Assembly: GCF_014805525.1 (NCBI RefSeq)
Contig: NZ_JACFSZ010000009.1
Span: 1 to 64,000, forward strand
From: Rhabdothermincola sediminis
GTDB lineage: Bacteria > Actinomycetota > Acidimicrobiia > Acidimicrobiales > Acidimicrobilacustridaceae
Reading direction: 5' to 3'
Length of the DNA: 64,000 bases
The stretch's first letter is position 1. Each line of letters opens with the position of its first letter. The translations under genes and the position numbers were made by a program. The notes beneath the pieces are model-generated. The model saw only the letters and a list, made by a program, of their open reading frames with translations. It was not told where the DNA came from and did no database searches. This document shows positions 52,952-62,089 of the stretch, one piece after another.

Positions 52952-53674
52952 ATGACGAGGCCAGCTCGATCCGACTTCGCGAGGTTGGCGAGCCTGGCCG
53001 ACCGGGTCCGTCCGGTGGTCCTGGCCCGCGAACAGACCCTGCCGGTGCTGCCGGCGTTGGCCGGGCTCCTGCCCGATGGTGCGTTGCCGCGTGGCACCGT
53101 CGTCTCGGTGGGCGGTGAGGCGGCCACGACGCTCGCCCTGTCACTGGCCGCCGGCCCCTCGGCGGCCGGTTCCTGGGTGGCCGGTGTGGGACTGCCTGCC
53201 CTGGGGCTCGCCGCCGCGGCCGAGACCGGCATGGCGCTGGAGCGGTTGGTGCTGGTGGCGGAGCCGCCACGAGCCTCGTGGGGTTCGGTGATGGCCGCTC
53301 TCGTCGACGGGTTCGATGTAATCCTGCTGGGGACTGCGCGTCGGGTGCGTGCCGCCGAGGCCCGCCGGTTGATCGCCCGGTCGCGTGAGCGGGGCTCCGT
53401 GCTCGTGATCCTCGGGACCGGCCCGGAAGGTGCGCTCGAGACGGACCTGCGTCTCCGTTCCGGGTCGGTGCGCTGGGAGGGGCTCGGGAGGGGTCACGGT
53501 CACCTCCGTGCTCGCCGGGTCACCGTGGAGGCGAGCGGGCGGCGCCGTGCGGCCCGTCCCCGGCGGCTGACGTTGTGGCTCCCCGGGCCGGATGGGGCGA
53601 TCGCCGTCATGGACCATCCGATCGCGGCTCCTGCGGCCGCTCCGCGGTCCCTTGCCCGGAGCGAGGCCGGCTGA
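52952..53674 (+). CDS. imuA': ImuA'-type RecA-like mutasome protein
   Basis: 240 residues of a RecA/SulA-like fold, partner of ImuB in damage-induced translesion synthesis. VVSVGGEAATTLALSLAAG is a Walker A-like loop that lacks the Lys, so ATP use is doubtful, as in mycobacterial ImuA'. DGFDVILLGTARRVRAAEARRLIARSR is the Walker B region. The ATG at 52952 is preferred to an ATG at 52898, which lies inside the LexA box; a GTG at 52931 is possible. It ends 5 bp before imuB. The assignment rests on order with imuB and dnaE2. Confidence 0.85.
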   Translation: MTRPARSDFARLASLADRVRPVVLAREQTLPVLPALAGLLPDGALPRGTVVSVGGEAATTLALSLAAGPSAAGSWVAGVGLPALGLAAAAETGMALERLVLVAEPPRASWGSVMAALVDGFDVILLGTARRVRAAEARRLIARSRERGSVLVILGTGPEGALETDLRLRSGSVRWEGLGRGHGHLRARRVTVEASGRRRAARPRRLTLWLPGPDGAIAVMDHPIAAPAAAPRSLARSEAG

Positions 53675-53679
53675 CCGCC

Positions 53680-55242
53680 GTGCCGGTACGGACGCTGGTC
53701 GTCTGGTGCCCTGACTGGCCGGTGATCGCTGCCGGCCTGGCTCCCACTGCCCCGGCCATCGTCCTGCACGCCAACCGGGTCTTGGCCTGCTCGCCGGCGG
53801 CGCGCCGTGACGGGGTGCGCCGGGGGCAGCGTCGCCGGGAGGCGCAAGGCCGATCGCCGGCCGTCCAGGTGGTCGAGCGCGACGACGCTCGCGATGCTCG
53901 CCGCTTCGAGCCGGTCGTGCAGGCCCTCGAGCGGTTCACCCCGCGCCTCGAGGTGAGCCGTCCCGGCACCTGCGCGTTCGCCGTTCGTGGCCCGTCTCGC
54001 TACTTCGGTGGCGACGAATCGCTCGTCCACCAGGTGCACGCCGCCGTACGGCGACAGCTCGAACCGGGCTGGGACGCGTACGTGCGGGTCGGGGTGGCAG
54101 ACAATCCCTTCGCCGCCAGATGGGCGGCCCGGACCGCAGAGCCGGTCACGGTCGTGCCGCCAGGGGAGAGCGCGGCCTTCCTCGCGCCGTTGCCCATCGC
54201 CGCCCTCGAACGACCCGAGCTGGTCGATGTCCTCGAGCGTCTCGGTCTGCACACCCTCGGGCAGTTCGCGGCTCTGGATGCGGCAGACGTGGTGGCGCGC
54301 TTCGGGGCAGAGGGGCTCGGCGCCCATCGGCTGGCACGCGGGCTCGACGAGCTCCCACCGGCCAGTACCCCCCCGCCCCCTGATCTGGAGGTGGTGCACG
54401 AACTCGACCCACCGGCTGACCGGGTCGATACCGCGGCCTTCGTGGCCAAGACGCTCGCCGACGAGCTGCACGCACGGCTGGGCGCGCTCGGGTTGGCCTG
54501 CACCCGGGTGCGCATCATCGCCGAGACCGGCCACGGTGAACGGCTCGAGCGGTGCTGGCGACACGAGGGCGCGCTCAGTGCCGGAGGGGTGGCCGACCGG
54601 GTCCGCTGGCAGCTCGACGGTTGGCTCAACGGGTCAGCCGCCACCCGCCCCACCGCTGGGATCACTCGATTGGTGCTGGTGCCCGACGGCGTGGTGGCCG
54701 CGACGGGCCGCCAACTCGGGTTCTGGGGCGGCGAGACCGCGGCGGCCGACCGCGTGGCTCGGGCAGTGGCCCGGGTGCAAGGGCTGCTCGGTTCCGGAGC
54801 GGCCAGCGTGCCCGAGTGGCGGGGAGGTCGAGGGCCGGGGGAACGTTACGGGTTGGCGCCTGCCGCGGGTATCGACCTGGCGGCGCCCCGATCGGTGGTG
54901 CCGCCGAGGGCCGTGAGTGCGCCGTGGCCGGGCCGCATCCCCGCCCCGTCACCAGCCACAGTGCCTGCCGATCCCATCCCCGCAGAGGTCCGGGATGCGG
55001 CGGGCCACCCAGTGGGGGTCAGCGCACGTGGCCTGGCCACCGCCGAACCCCATGAGGTGCGGATCGGTGCGGGACCATGGCAGCCGGTGGAGGCCTGGGC
55101 CGGGCCGTGGCCTGCTGACGAACGCTGGTGGGATCCCGAGACCCACCGCCGGCGGGCCCGGTGGCAGATCATCGCCGCGGGGCGAGCCGGCTTGTTCGCT
55201 GTGGAAGGTGGCCGATGGTGGGTGGAAGCGCTCTACGACTGA
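53680..55242 (+). CDS. imuB: ImuB, Y-family polymerase-like mutasome protein
   Basis: 520 residues from a GTG at 53680 (MPVRTLVVWCPDWPVIAAGL). The fold is Y-family, but the acidic triad is not conserved: the N-terminal VDMDAF is WCPDWP and the S(x)DE region reads VSRPGTCAF, so it is likely catalytically inactive, as in known ImuB proteins. A sliding-clamp motif QLGFWG is at residue 345, close to the QLPLWG of mycobacterial ImuB, and a Pro-rich linker with a C-terminal domain follows. It bridges ImuA', DnaE2 and the clamp during SOS mutagenesis. Confidence 0.93.
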   Translation: MPVRTLVVWCPDWPVIAAGLAPTAPAIVLHANRVLACSPAARRDGVRRGQRRREAQGRSPAVQVVERDDARDARRFEPVVQALERFTPRLEVSRPGTCAFAVRGPSRYFGGDESLVHQVHAAVRRQLEPGWDAYVRVGVADNPFAARWAARTAEPVTVVPPGESAAFLAPLPIAALERPELVDVLERLGLHTLGQFAALDAADVVARFGAEGLGAHRLARGLDELPPASTPPPPDLEVVHELDPPADRVDTAAFVAKTLADELHARLGALGLACTRVRIIAETGHGERLERCWRHEGALSAGGVADRVRWQLDGWLNGSAATRPTAGITRLVLVPDGVVAATGRQLGFWGGETAAADRVARAVARVQGLLGSGAASVPEWRGGRGPGERYGLAPAAGIDLAAPRSVVPPRAVSAPWPGRIPAPSPATVPADPIPAEVRDAAGHPVGVSARGLATAEPHEVRIGAGPWQPVEAWAGPWPADERWWDPETHRRRARWQIIAAGRAGLFAVEGGRWWVEALYD

Positions 55243-55298
55243 TGGCTGCTGACCGGGTCGGCCGTGGTCGGTCGGCCGCTCTGCGTCGCGGCGATCAC

Positions 55299-55715
55299 CT
55301 ACCGGCCTCGGGTGCAGGCCTCCTTCGCGGCTCGGATCTGCTGGCGCAGTTCCTCGCTCGGTGGGCCTTTGCGTTCGGGCTTGTGGTGGCCCACGCCCGG
55401 CGGCCAGGCGACCCCGTGCTCGGCCAGGCAATCTCGGAACCACCGATTGCCCGGCTCACCGGAGCGCTCGCCCGGATCATCATCACCGGCCTCGACAGGT
55501 GCGTCTGTCTCGAGCTGAGTGGTGGTCGTCGTCGTGGTCGTGGCCGACTCCTGCTCGGGCAGGCCGGTGGTCGTCGTGGTGGCTTCAGGTTCGACGAAGG
55601 TGGTGTCCGGCGGCGCGGTGCCATCGTTGGCCTGGGCCAGAGCGATGCCGGCACCTGACGCGAGGATCAGCGCGCCAGCACCGAGAACGGCGGCAGTCCG
55701 TGTTCGCAGCGACAT
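55299..55715 (-). CDS. Secreted Thr-rich small protein
   Basis: 138 residues. The signal peptide AVLGAGALILASGAGIALAQ ends near AQA; then follow a Thr/Glu/Ala-rich linker (TTTTTGLPEQESATTTTTTT) and a C-terminal domain with two Cys (FRDCLAEHGV, KEACTRGR). Start at the ATG 55715. It lies, in the opposite direction, between imuB and the HNH gene, and has no visible link to SOS. Function unknown. Confidence 0.75.
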   Translation of the reverse strand: MSLRTRTAAVLGAGALILASGAGIALAQANDGTAPPDTTFVEPEATTTTTGLPEQESATTTTTTTTQLETDAPVEAGDDDPGERSGEPGNRWFRDCLAEHGVAWPPGVGHHKPERKGPPSEELRQQIRAAKEACTRGR

Positions 55716-55937
55716 GGCAGCGCACCTCCCCGTCGGCAGCTGAAATCGAGAAGCCCATGGTACGCGAGCGTGCAGCCACGATGCGTGCGTGGTGATACTC
55801 GGGTGCATCGCGGCTGGTCGACCGCGGACGGCTCGTTCGGTTGCTTCGGGCGCACAGCTAGCTGTCTGGCGTGCTGCTTGATCGGTGCGGGGTGGTGGGT
55901 GCGGGAGGTGTTGTTGTCCGACCTCGCGGGTACGGTA

Positions 55938-55953
55938 TCGAACACCAGTTCGA
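55938..55953. promoter_or_regulatory. LexA (SOS) box of the HNH-dnaE2 operon
   Basis: TCGAAC-ACCA-GTTCGA lies 31 bp before the ATG of the DUF222-HNH gene, extended by flanking TA...TA (TATCGAAC/GTTCGATA). It matches the first box in the window and the actinobacterial SOS consensus. Its place within a longer frame starting at 55871 shows that the true start is downstream. Confidence 0.9.
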
Positions 55954-55984
55954 TAGTGTGGTCGAGAGGAGGAGGCGGGATGCC

Positions 55985-57067
55985 ATGGCCGGGACCGATG
56001 TACCCACGCTGGTGGCGCTCGAAGCCGAGATCTGTGCCATCGCCGCGTCACTGGCGGCCTCACGGGCTCAGCTGCTGGCGCTGGTGGGCGAGTTCGATGC
56101 TGCTGGTGGTTGGGTCGCCAACGGAGCACGCTCGTGCGCGCACTGGCTCGCGGAGCTGCTCGACATCGAGCTGTCCACCGCCCGTGAACACGTGCGGGTG
56201 GCGCGAGCGTTGCGCGAGCTGCCCGTGACCAAGCAGCAGTTCGACGCCAACGAGCTGTCGTACGCCAAGGTGCGCCAGCTCACCCGGGTCGCCACCGCCG
56301 ACAACGAAGCGGAGCTGGTGGCGCTCGCCCACGTCTGCGCAGCGGGCGAGCTACCTCGTCGGCTGGCCGATTGGCAACGGCAACACGAGCCTGACCGAGC
56401 TCGAGAGCGGAAGTGGGTCGAGCGGGGTCTGTGGTTCCGGGACGAACCCAACGGCAACCGCACCCTCATCGCCCAGCTTCCCGCCGAACAGGTGACGATG
56501 CTGGAGACCCTGGTGGATGCCGAGGTGCTGTCCGGTGCAACCAGCGCGTCAGGAGCAGGAACACCGTTGCGTCACCAGCGTGCCGACGCGTTCGCTCGGC
56601 TCATCGACCGTCTCGTCGCAGACGCGTCCGCGGACGCGTCCGGAGAAGCTGGTCGGCGGGTGGAGCTGGTCCTGCACCGACGGATGGGCGAAACCAGTCT
56701 CGGCGACGGCATCGTGCTACCCGAGCCGGTGGCACGCCAGTTCACCTGCGATGCGGACCTGCGCGTGATGACGCATTGGGCCGACGGCAGCCCAGCTGAC
56801 GTGGGCCGCCGCCACCGCCTCGTCACCCCACGATTGCGACGCCTGGTGACCGAACGCGACGGCGGCCGTTGCCGTTACCCGGGTTGCCGTGCCCGGCACT
56901 TCATCAAGGTCCATCACATCGTCCACTGGGAAGACGGAGGTCATACCCTCCTCGCCAACCTCATCTCGCTGTGCGGCTACCACCACCGTTTCGTCCACGA
57001 ACACGGTTGGCCGGCCGGCTTCGACCCGCACCAGGCGGTCGGCGCAGCTTCACCACGTGCGGCATGA
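55985..57067 (+). CDS. DUF222-HNH endonuclease (13E12 repeat family)
   Basis: 360 residues starting MAGTDVPTLVALEAEICAIA, with GAGGAGGAGG before the ATG. The N-terminal 270 residues are DUF222 (helical; AHWLAELLDIELSTAREHVRVA), followed by an HNH nuclease: RYPGCR, VHHIVHWEDGG, LCGYHHRFVHEHGW. Members of this family (13E12 repeats) are numerous in actinobacteria; some in Mycobacterium tuberculosis are SOS-induced. It stands under its own LexA box and 19 bp ahead of dnaE2, so it is likely co-expressed with the mutagenic polymerase. Its role is not known. Confidence 0.9.
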   Translation: MAGTDVPTLVALEAEICAIAASLAASRAQLLALVGEFDAAGGWVANGARSCAHWLAELLDIELSTAREHVRVARALRELPVTKQQFDANELSYAKVRQLTRVATADNEAELVALAHVCAAGELPRRLADWQRQHEPDRARERKWVERGLWFRDEPNGNRTLIAQLPAEQVTMLETLVDAEVLSGATSASGAGTPLRHQRADAFARLIDRLVADASADASGEAGRRVELVLHRRMGETSLGDGIVLPEPVARQFTCDADLRVMTHWADGSPADVGRRHRLVTPRLRRLVTERDGGRCRYPGCRARHFIKVHHIVHWEDGGHTLLANLISLCGYHHRFVHEHGWPAGFDPHQAVGAASPRAA

Positions 57068-57086
57068 GCGCGACGCCGCGCTGGTC

Positions 57087-60000
57087 ATGACCTTCGGGAA
57101 CCCGCAGATCTCCTGGCGGGAGCTCGAACGCCGACTCTCAGGACGATCCCGTCCGGACACCGGCCTGATCGGTGACGGATCCGACAGCCCCGCCTGGTCA
57201 CGCCGACGACCGGCCTACGAGCCGCAGTCACCGGCGCGCCGGCGCGGCAGCGTGCCCTATGCCGAGTTGCACTGCCATTCCAACTTCAGCTTCCTCGACG
57301 GGGCCTCCCACCCCGAGGAGCTGGTGGAGGAGGCCGCTCGGCTGGGACTCGAGGCGTTGGCCCTCACCGACCACGATGGGTTCTACGGCGTGGTGCGCTT
57401 CGCGGAAGCAGCACGAGCGCTCGAGCTGCCGACGATCTTCGGGGCCGAACTCACACTCGACCGTGCCAGCGCGCCGGTGGGCATGCCTGACCCCGGGGTC
57501 CACGCGCGCCGCGGTCTCATCGAGTCGCACGTCGTCGTGCTGGCTCGCGACCCACGAGGTTATGCCCTGCTGGCCCGGGCGATCAGTGAGGCCCAGTTAC
57601 GTGGTGAGAAAGGTGCGCCGCGCGCTTCGCTCGCCGAGCTGAGCCGCCTCGGCGGCACGGCAGCGCCCCCCACCGACCAGGGTCACTGGATCGTGCTCAC
57701 CGGGTGTCGCAAGGGTGCGGTACCCGCCGCGCTGGAGCGCGAGGGCCCGACGGCTGCGAGCCATGAGCTAGACCGACTGGTCGATCTGTTCGGCCGAGAG
57801 CACGTCGCGGTGGAGTTGTGGGACCACGACGGCCCACTCGACTCGGCTCGTAACGACGCTCTCACGGAGATCGCCATCCGCGCCGGTGTCGAGCTGGTGG
57901 TCACCAACAACGTGCACTATGCCCGTCCTTCCCGCCACCGAGTAGCGACCGCCCTTGCCGCGGTGCGAGCCGGCCGCTCACTCGACGAGATGGACGGATG
58001 GTTGCCCGCGTCCGCGAGCGCGCACCTGCGTTCGGGCGCCGAGCAAGCACGTCGCTTCGCTCGCTACCCGGGGGTTGTGGAGCGGGCCGCCGAACTGGGC
58101 TTGGCCTGCGCGTTCGACTTGTCGCTGATCGCACCGAGGTTGCCGCCGTTCCCTTGTCCCGACGGGCTCGATGAGATGGCGTATCTGCGCCGGCTCACCG
58201 AGCAGGGGGCCGAGCGACGGTACGGGCCACGCCACGCGGAGCGGGTCCCCGGCGCGTGGGTACAGATCGATCACGAGCTCGAGGTGATCGAGATGCTCGG
58301 CTATCCGGGGTACTTCCTGATCGTCTGGGATCTCGTCGAGTTCTGCCGTCAGCGAAATATCTACTGCCAGGGGCGAGGTTCGGCTGCCAACTCGGCGGTG
58401 TGCTACGCGCTCGGCATCACCAAGGCCGACGCGGTGTCACTAGGTCTGCTGTTCGAGCGTTTCCTCTCACCGGAGCGTGACGGCCCACCGGACATCGATA
58501 TCGACATCGAGGGCGGTCGGCGCGAAGAGGTCATCCAGTACGTCTACGAACGCTACGGCCGCCACGATGCTGCCCAGGTCGCCAACGTCATCACCTACCG
58601 GGCCCGCTCGGCGGTGCGCGACATGGCCAGAGCGCTGGGCTTCTCGACCGGCCAACAAGACGCGTGGGCGAAGCAGGTCGACCGGTGGAGCTCGATCGAT
58701 GCCATCGACGTGCACCCCGATCACGGCGTGCCGGCACCCGTGCTCGAGCTCGCTGCACAGATCCAGGACTTTCCCCGTCATCTCGGCATCCACTCAGGAG
58801 GCATGGTGTTGTGCGACCGGCCGGTCATCGAGGTGTGCCCGGTCGAGTGGGCTCGCATGGCCGACCGCAGCGTTCTGCAATGGGACAAGGACGATTGTGC
58901 GGCCGTGGGCCTGGTGAAGTTCGACCTGCTGGGGCTCGGGATGCTCTCCGCGCTGCACCACGCGGTGGATCTCGTTCGAGAAGCGCATGGCGTCGAGATC
59001 GACCTGGCCGACATCCCTCAAGACGATGCGGTCTACGACATGTTGTGCGATGCGGACACGGTGGGGGTGTTCCAGGTGGAGAGCCGAGCCCAGATGGCCA
59101 CCCTTCCCCGCTTGAAGCCACGCACCTTCTACGACCTCGTGGTCGAGGTGGCCCTCATCCGGCCCGGACCTATCCAGGGTGGGTCGGTGCACCCGTACAT
59201 CCGAAGGCGCAACGGCACCGAGCCGGTCACGTTTCCCCATCCGCTGCTCCAGCGGTCGTTGGCCAAGACGCTCGGTGTGCCACTGTTCCAAGAGCAGCTG
59301 ATGCAGATGGCCATCGACGTCGCTGGTTTCACCCCCGGCGAAGCCGATCAACTTCGCCAAGCCATGGGCTCCAAGCGAAGCCACCAGCGCATGGAGCGGC
59401 TGCGTGCCCGCTTGTACGAAGGGATGGCCGATCGGGGTATCACCGGTGAGGTCGCTGACCAGATCTACGAGAAGCTCGCCGCGTTCGCCAACTTCGGCTT
59501 CCCCGAGAGCCACTCGGTGTCCTTCGCGTATCTCGTCTACGCGAGTGCGTGGATCAAACGCTATTACCCGGCGGCATTCTGTGCGGCGCTGCTCAACGCC
59601 CAACCAATGGGGTTCTACTCTCCGCACTCGCTGATACAGGACGCTCGCCGGCACGGCGTCGAGGTGCGCACCCCAGATCTCAATGCGTCGCGAGCAAAGG
59701 CCAGCCTCGAATGGCAGGAGAGCTCGACCATGATGTCGCCGGTCGCGAAGCTGCATCCGCACGCGCCGGACACCCCGCAACCCGCGCTGCGCTTGGGGTT
59801 GGGATCGGTACGCACCCTCGGCGATGATCTCGCCGAGCGATTGGTCGCTGAGCGCGACGCCGATGGTCCGTACCTCTCGATGGAAGACCTCAAACGCCGC
59901 GTCCAGGGACTGCGGCTCGACACCCTCGAAGCACTCGCCACTGCGGGGGCCTTCGGCTGTTTCACCGACCGTACGGGCGAGTCACTCGATCGCCGGCGGG

Positions 60001-60506
60001 CCCTGTGGAGCGTCGGTGCGCTGTCCCAGACGGGTGGCGACCGCCTTCCTGGCATCGTCACCGGGACCGAGGCCCCCTCTCTGCCCGGTATGAGCGAGCG
60101 AGAGCGATCCGCGGCCGACCTGTGGGCGACAGGGGTTGCTCCCGATGGACATCCCACCCGATTCGTGCGCGCCGAGCTCGACCGTTTGGGTGTGGTGCCC
60201 GCTGCTGCCTTGCGCGAGGTCGAGCCTGGCAGCAGGGTCTTCGTGGGTGGTGTGGTCACCCATCGTCAACGTCCTGCCACCGCCGCGGGCACCACCTTCA
60301 TCAGCATCGAGGACGAGACCGGGCTGGTCAACGTGGTGTGCTCGAGGGGCTGCTGGAGTCGCTATCGGCGGGTCGCTCGCAGTTCCCCGGCGTTGCTGAT
60401 TCGGGGGCGGGTCGAGGCTGCCGAGGGAGTGGTCAACGTGGTCGCGGAGAGCGTGTCGCCCCTCCCGGTGGACACCACAGCGCTGGTGGCACGCGACTTC
60501 CGGTGA
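57087..60506 (+). CDS. dnaE2: Error-prone DNA polymerase DnaE2
   Basis: 1,139 residues from the ATG at 57087 (MTFGNPQISWRELERRLSGR). The PHP domain begins HCHSNFSFLDG (62-72) and TDHDGFYG; the catalytic palm has GPPDIDIDIEGGRREEV with Asp469/Asp471; DQLRQAMGSKRSHQRM is the finger region; the C-terminal OB fold includes TFISIEDETGLVNVV. It is the translesion polymerase of the ImuA'-ImuB-DnaE2 mutasome, adding mutations during DNA damage. A longer frame from 56889 overlaps the HNH gene and is rejected. Its promoter is the LexA box upstream of the HNH gene. Confidence 0.96.
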   Translation: MTFGNPQISWRELERRLSGRSRPDTGLIGDGSDSPAWSRRRPAYEPQSPARRRGSVPYAELHCHSNFSFLDGASHPEELVEEAARLGLEALALTDHDGFYGVVRFAEAARALELPTIFGAELTLDRASAPVGMPDPGVHARRGLIESHVVVLARDPRGYALLARAISEAQLRGEKGAPRASLAELSRLGGTAAPPTDQGHWIVLTGCRKGAVPAALEREGPTAASHELDRLVDLFGREHVAVELWDHDGPLDSARNDALTEIAIRAGVELVVTNNVHYARPSRHRVATALAAVRAGRSLDEMDGWLPASASAHLRSGAEQARRFARYPGVVERAAELGLACAFDLSLIAPRLPPFPCPDGLDEMAYLRRLTEQGAERRYGPRHAERVPGAWVQIDHELEVIEMLGYPGYFLIVWDLVEFCRQRNIYCQGRGSAANSAVCYALGITKADAVSLGLLFERFLSPERDGPPDIDIDIEGGRREEVIQYVYERYGRHDAAQVANVITYRARSAVRDMARALGFSTGQQDAWAKQVDRWSSIDAIDVHPDHGVPAPVLELAAQIQDFPRHLGIHSGGMVLCDRPVIEVCPVEWARMADRSVLQWDKDDCAAVGLVKFDLLGLGMLSALHHAVDLVREAHGVEIDLADIPQDDAVYDMLCDADTVGVFQVESRAQMATLPRLKPRTFYDLVVEVALIRPGPIQGGSVHPYIRRRNGTEPVTFPHPLLQRSLAKTLGVPLFQEQLMQMAIDVAGFTPGEADQLRQAMGSKRSHQRMERLRARLYEGMADRGITGEVADQIYEKLAAFANFGFPESHSVSFAYLVYASAWIKRYYPAAFCAALLNAQPMGFYSPHSLIQDARRHGVEVRTPDLNASRAKASLEWQESSTMMSPVAKLHPHAPDTPQPALRLGLGSVRTLGDDLAERLVAERDADGPYLSMEDLKRRVQGLRLDTLEALATAGAFGCFTDRTGESLDRRRALWSVGALSQTGGDRLPGIVTGTEAPSLPGMSERERSAADLWATGVAPDGHPTRFVRAELDRLGVVPAAALREVEPGSRVFVGGVVTHRQRPATAAGTTFISIEDETGLVNVVCSRGCWSRYRRVARSSPALLIRGRVEAAEGVVNVVAESVSPLPVDTTALVARDFR

Positions 60507-60614
60507 GGACCTGTCGGTGTCATCGAAGCGGAGGGCAGCGATATCGTCGACCTCGCTCATCGGAGCGGTGCCAGACTGCAACTACGATGTGGCAGCTCCA
60601 GGGAGGAGGGGCGA

Positions 60615-61157
60615 GTGAAGGAGCTGGTGATCACCGATGCCGCGGTGAGTGTCGGCATCCTGATCCTGCGGCTGTCCGTCGGTGCGACGTTGATCGCCCA
60701 TGGCTACAACCACATCTGGGGCGGGGGGAAGATCCAGGGCACCGCCCGGTGGTTCCAGGGCTTGGGCCTGAAACCGGGAGCGCTCCACGCGTGGTTGGCG
60801 AGCGTCACCGAGCTGGTTTGCGGTGCGTTGCTGGTCATCGGTCTGCTCAACCCCGTCGGCGCGGCCGGATGTGTAGGGGTGATGGTGGTGGCGTGGATCA
60901 CCAACCATCGTCCCAACGGTTTCTTCATCTTCCGGCCGGGCGAGGGTTACGAGTACGTCATGAACCTGGCCGCCGCGGGTTTGGCTCTCGGTGCGGTCGG
61001 TGCTGGCAAGTACTCCGCGGACTATCTCCTCAACCTGCACGAGGACCTCGCCGGGTCGTTGGGGCTGGCCATCACCGCCATCGCCGGTATCGGTGGCGCC
61101 CTCGTGCTGCTGGCGGTCTTCTGGCGACCCGAACCGCAGGAGGCGAAGACGAGCTGA
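60615..61157 (+). CDS. DoxX-family membrane protein
   Basis: 180 residues from a GTG with GGAGGAGGGG before it. Four hydrophobic helices (ILILRLSVGATLIAHGYNHI; LVCGALLVIGLLNPVGAA; MNLAAAGLALGAVGAGKY; LGLAITAIAGIGGALVLLAV) and the conserved HGYNHIWGGGK place it in the DoxX family, linked to membrane redox. It is followed at once by a small gene. Confidence 0.9.
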   Translation: MKELVITDAAVSVGILILRLSVGATLIAHGYNHIWGGGKIQGTARWFQGLGLKPGALHAWLASVTELVCGALLVIGLLNPVGAAGCVGVMVVAWITNHRPNGFFIFRPGEGYEYVMNLAAAGLALGAVGAGKYSADYLLNLHEDLAGSLGLAITAIAGIGGALVLLAVFWRPEPQEAKTS

Positions 61158-61450
61158 TGGCCAAGGGAGCTCAGTTCCCCGAGGAGCTGCTCAGGTTCAA
61201 CGCCTTCCTCGCCGAGCAGGAGGAGCGAGCGCGCGAGCAGCGGCGAGTCAGCAAGGCTGAGCGAGCCAAGCAGCTGGCGGCGGCGCGCGTCCGTGAGGTG
61301 CAGGCCGATCCTCGAGCAACTCGGGAGGAGAAGCTGGCAGCCGAGGTTGCGTACCGGCAAGCGGTCGATGCCTGGCGAGCTGCGCGGCGAGGTGCGGAAG
61401 GTGGTGCCGGGGAGTCGCCGAGTGACGGGGCTGATGAGGCTGCCGGCTGA
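61157..61450 (+). CDS. Small coiled-coil hypothetical protein
   Basis: 97 residues; the ATG shares a base with the DoxX stop (TGATG), so translation is coupled. Almost all of the first 70 residues are helical and charged (FLAEQEERAREQRRVSKAER, REEKLAAEVAYRQAVDAW), predicting a coiled coil. The stop overlaps the next gene's 5' end. Function unknown. Confidence 0.7.
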   Translation: MAKGAQFPEELLRFNAFLAEQEERAREQRRVSKAERAKQLAAARVREVQADPRATREEKLAAEVAYRQAVDAWRAARRGAEGGAGESPSDGADEAAG

Positions 61451-62069
61451 GCAGGTGCGCGTGCTGGGCTGCCTGGTCGAGAAGGAGACCACCACTCCGC
61501 AGTCCTACCCGTTGACCCTCAACGCGCTGCGTCTGGCATGCAACCAATCCACCAACCGTGAGCCGGTGATGGATCTCAACGACCGCCAGGTCGAAGCGGC
61601 ATTGGCGGCGTTGCGTGAACGCGGGCTGGTGCGGGTCGTGTACAGCTCCTCGAACCGGGTACCCAAGTATCGCCACGTTCTCGACGAGGCATGGGAGCTC
61701 GACCACGCTGCGTTGGCCGTGCTGTCGGTGCTCTCGTTGCGGGGTCCGCAGACGGTTGGCGAGCTCAAGTCGCGCACGGAGCGCCAGCACATGTTCACCG
61801 ATCTGGCGGAGGTGCAGTCGGCGCTCGACCGCCTGGTGGGAAGCCGACCGGAGCCGTTGGTGGTGAGGCTGGAGCGACGGCCCGGCCAGAAGGAGGTGCG
61901 CTACGCGGTGGCGTTCGGCGAGGATGCCGACGTTCGAGCCGGGACCGCTGAACCGTCGGGCGGGCCGGTCGTCGGGCTGGACGAGCTCGCAGCCGAGGTG
62001 GGCCGGCTGCGCGGGGATCTCGACGAGCTTCGCACCGCTTTCGAGGCGTTCCGGACCTCGTTCGAGTAA
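61422..62069 (+). CDS. YceH-type (DUF480) protein
   Basis: 215 residues with two winged-helix domains: EQVRVLGCLVEKETTTPQSY, TLNALRLACNQSTNREPVMD, then VGELKSRTERQHMF, all distinctive for the YceH/DUF480 family. A C-terminal coiled coil (ELAAEVGRLRGDLDELRTAF) follows. The start is uncertain; a GTG at 61422 and an ATG at 61434 are both possible. Confidence 0.88.
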   Translation: MTGLMRLPAEQVRVLGCLVEKETTTPQSYPLTLNALRLACNQSTNREPVMDLNDRQVEAALAALRERGLVRVVYSSSNRVPKYRHVLDEAWELDHAALAVLSVLSLRGPQTVGELKSRTERQHMFTDLAEVQSALDRLVGSRPEPLVVRLERRPGQKEVRYAVAFGEDADVRAGTAEPSGGPVVGLDELAAEVGRLRGDLDELRTAFEAFRTSFE

Positions 62070-62089
62070 CCCGCCAGGCTGACCCGGCT

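Noticed and set aside
55871-55984. Longer start of the DUF222-HNH gene
   Set aside because: Contains the SOS box; the strong GAGGAGGAGG ribosome site supports the ATG at 55985.
56889-57086. Longer N-terminus of DnaE2
   Set aside because: It is the HNH coding region read in another frame; DnaE2 family N-terminus starts at 57087.
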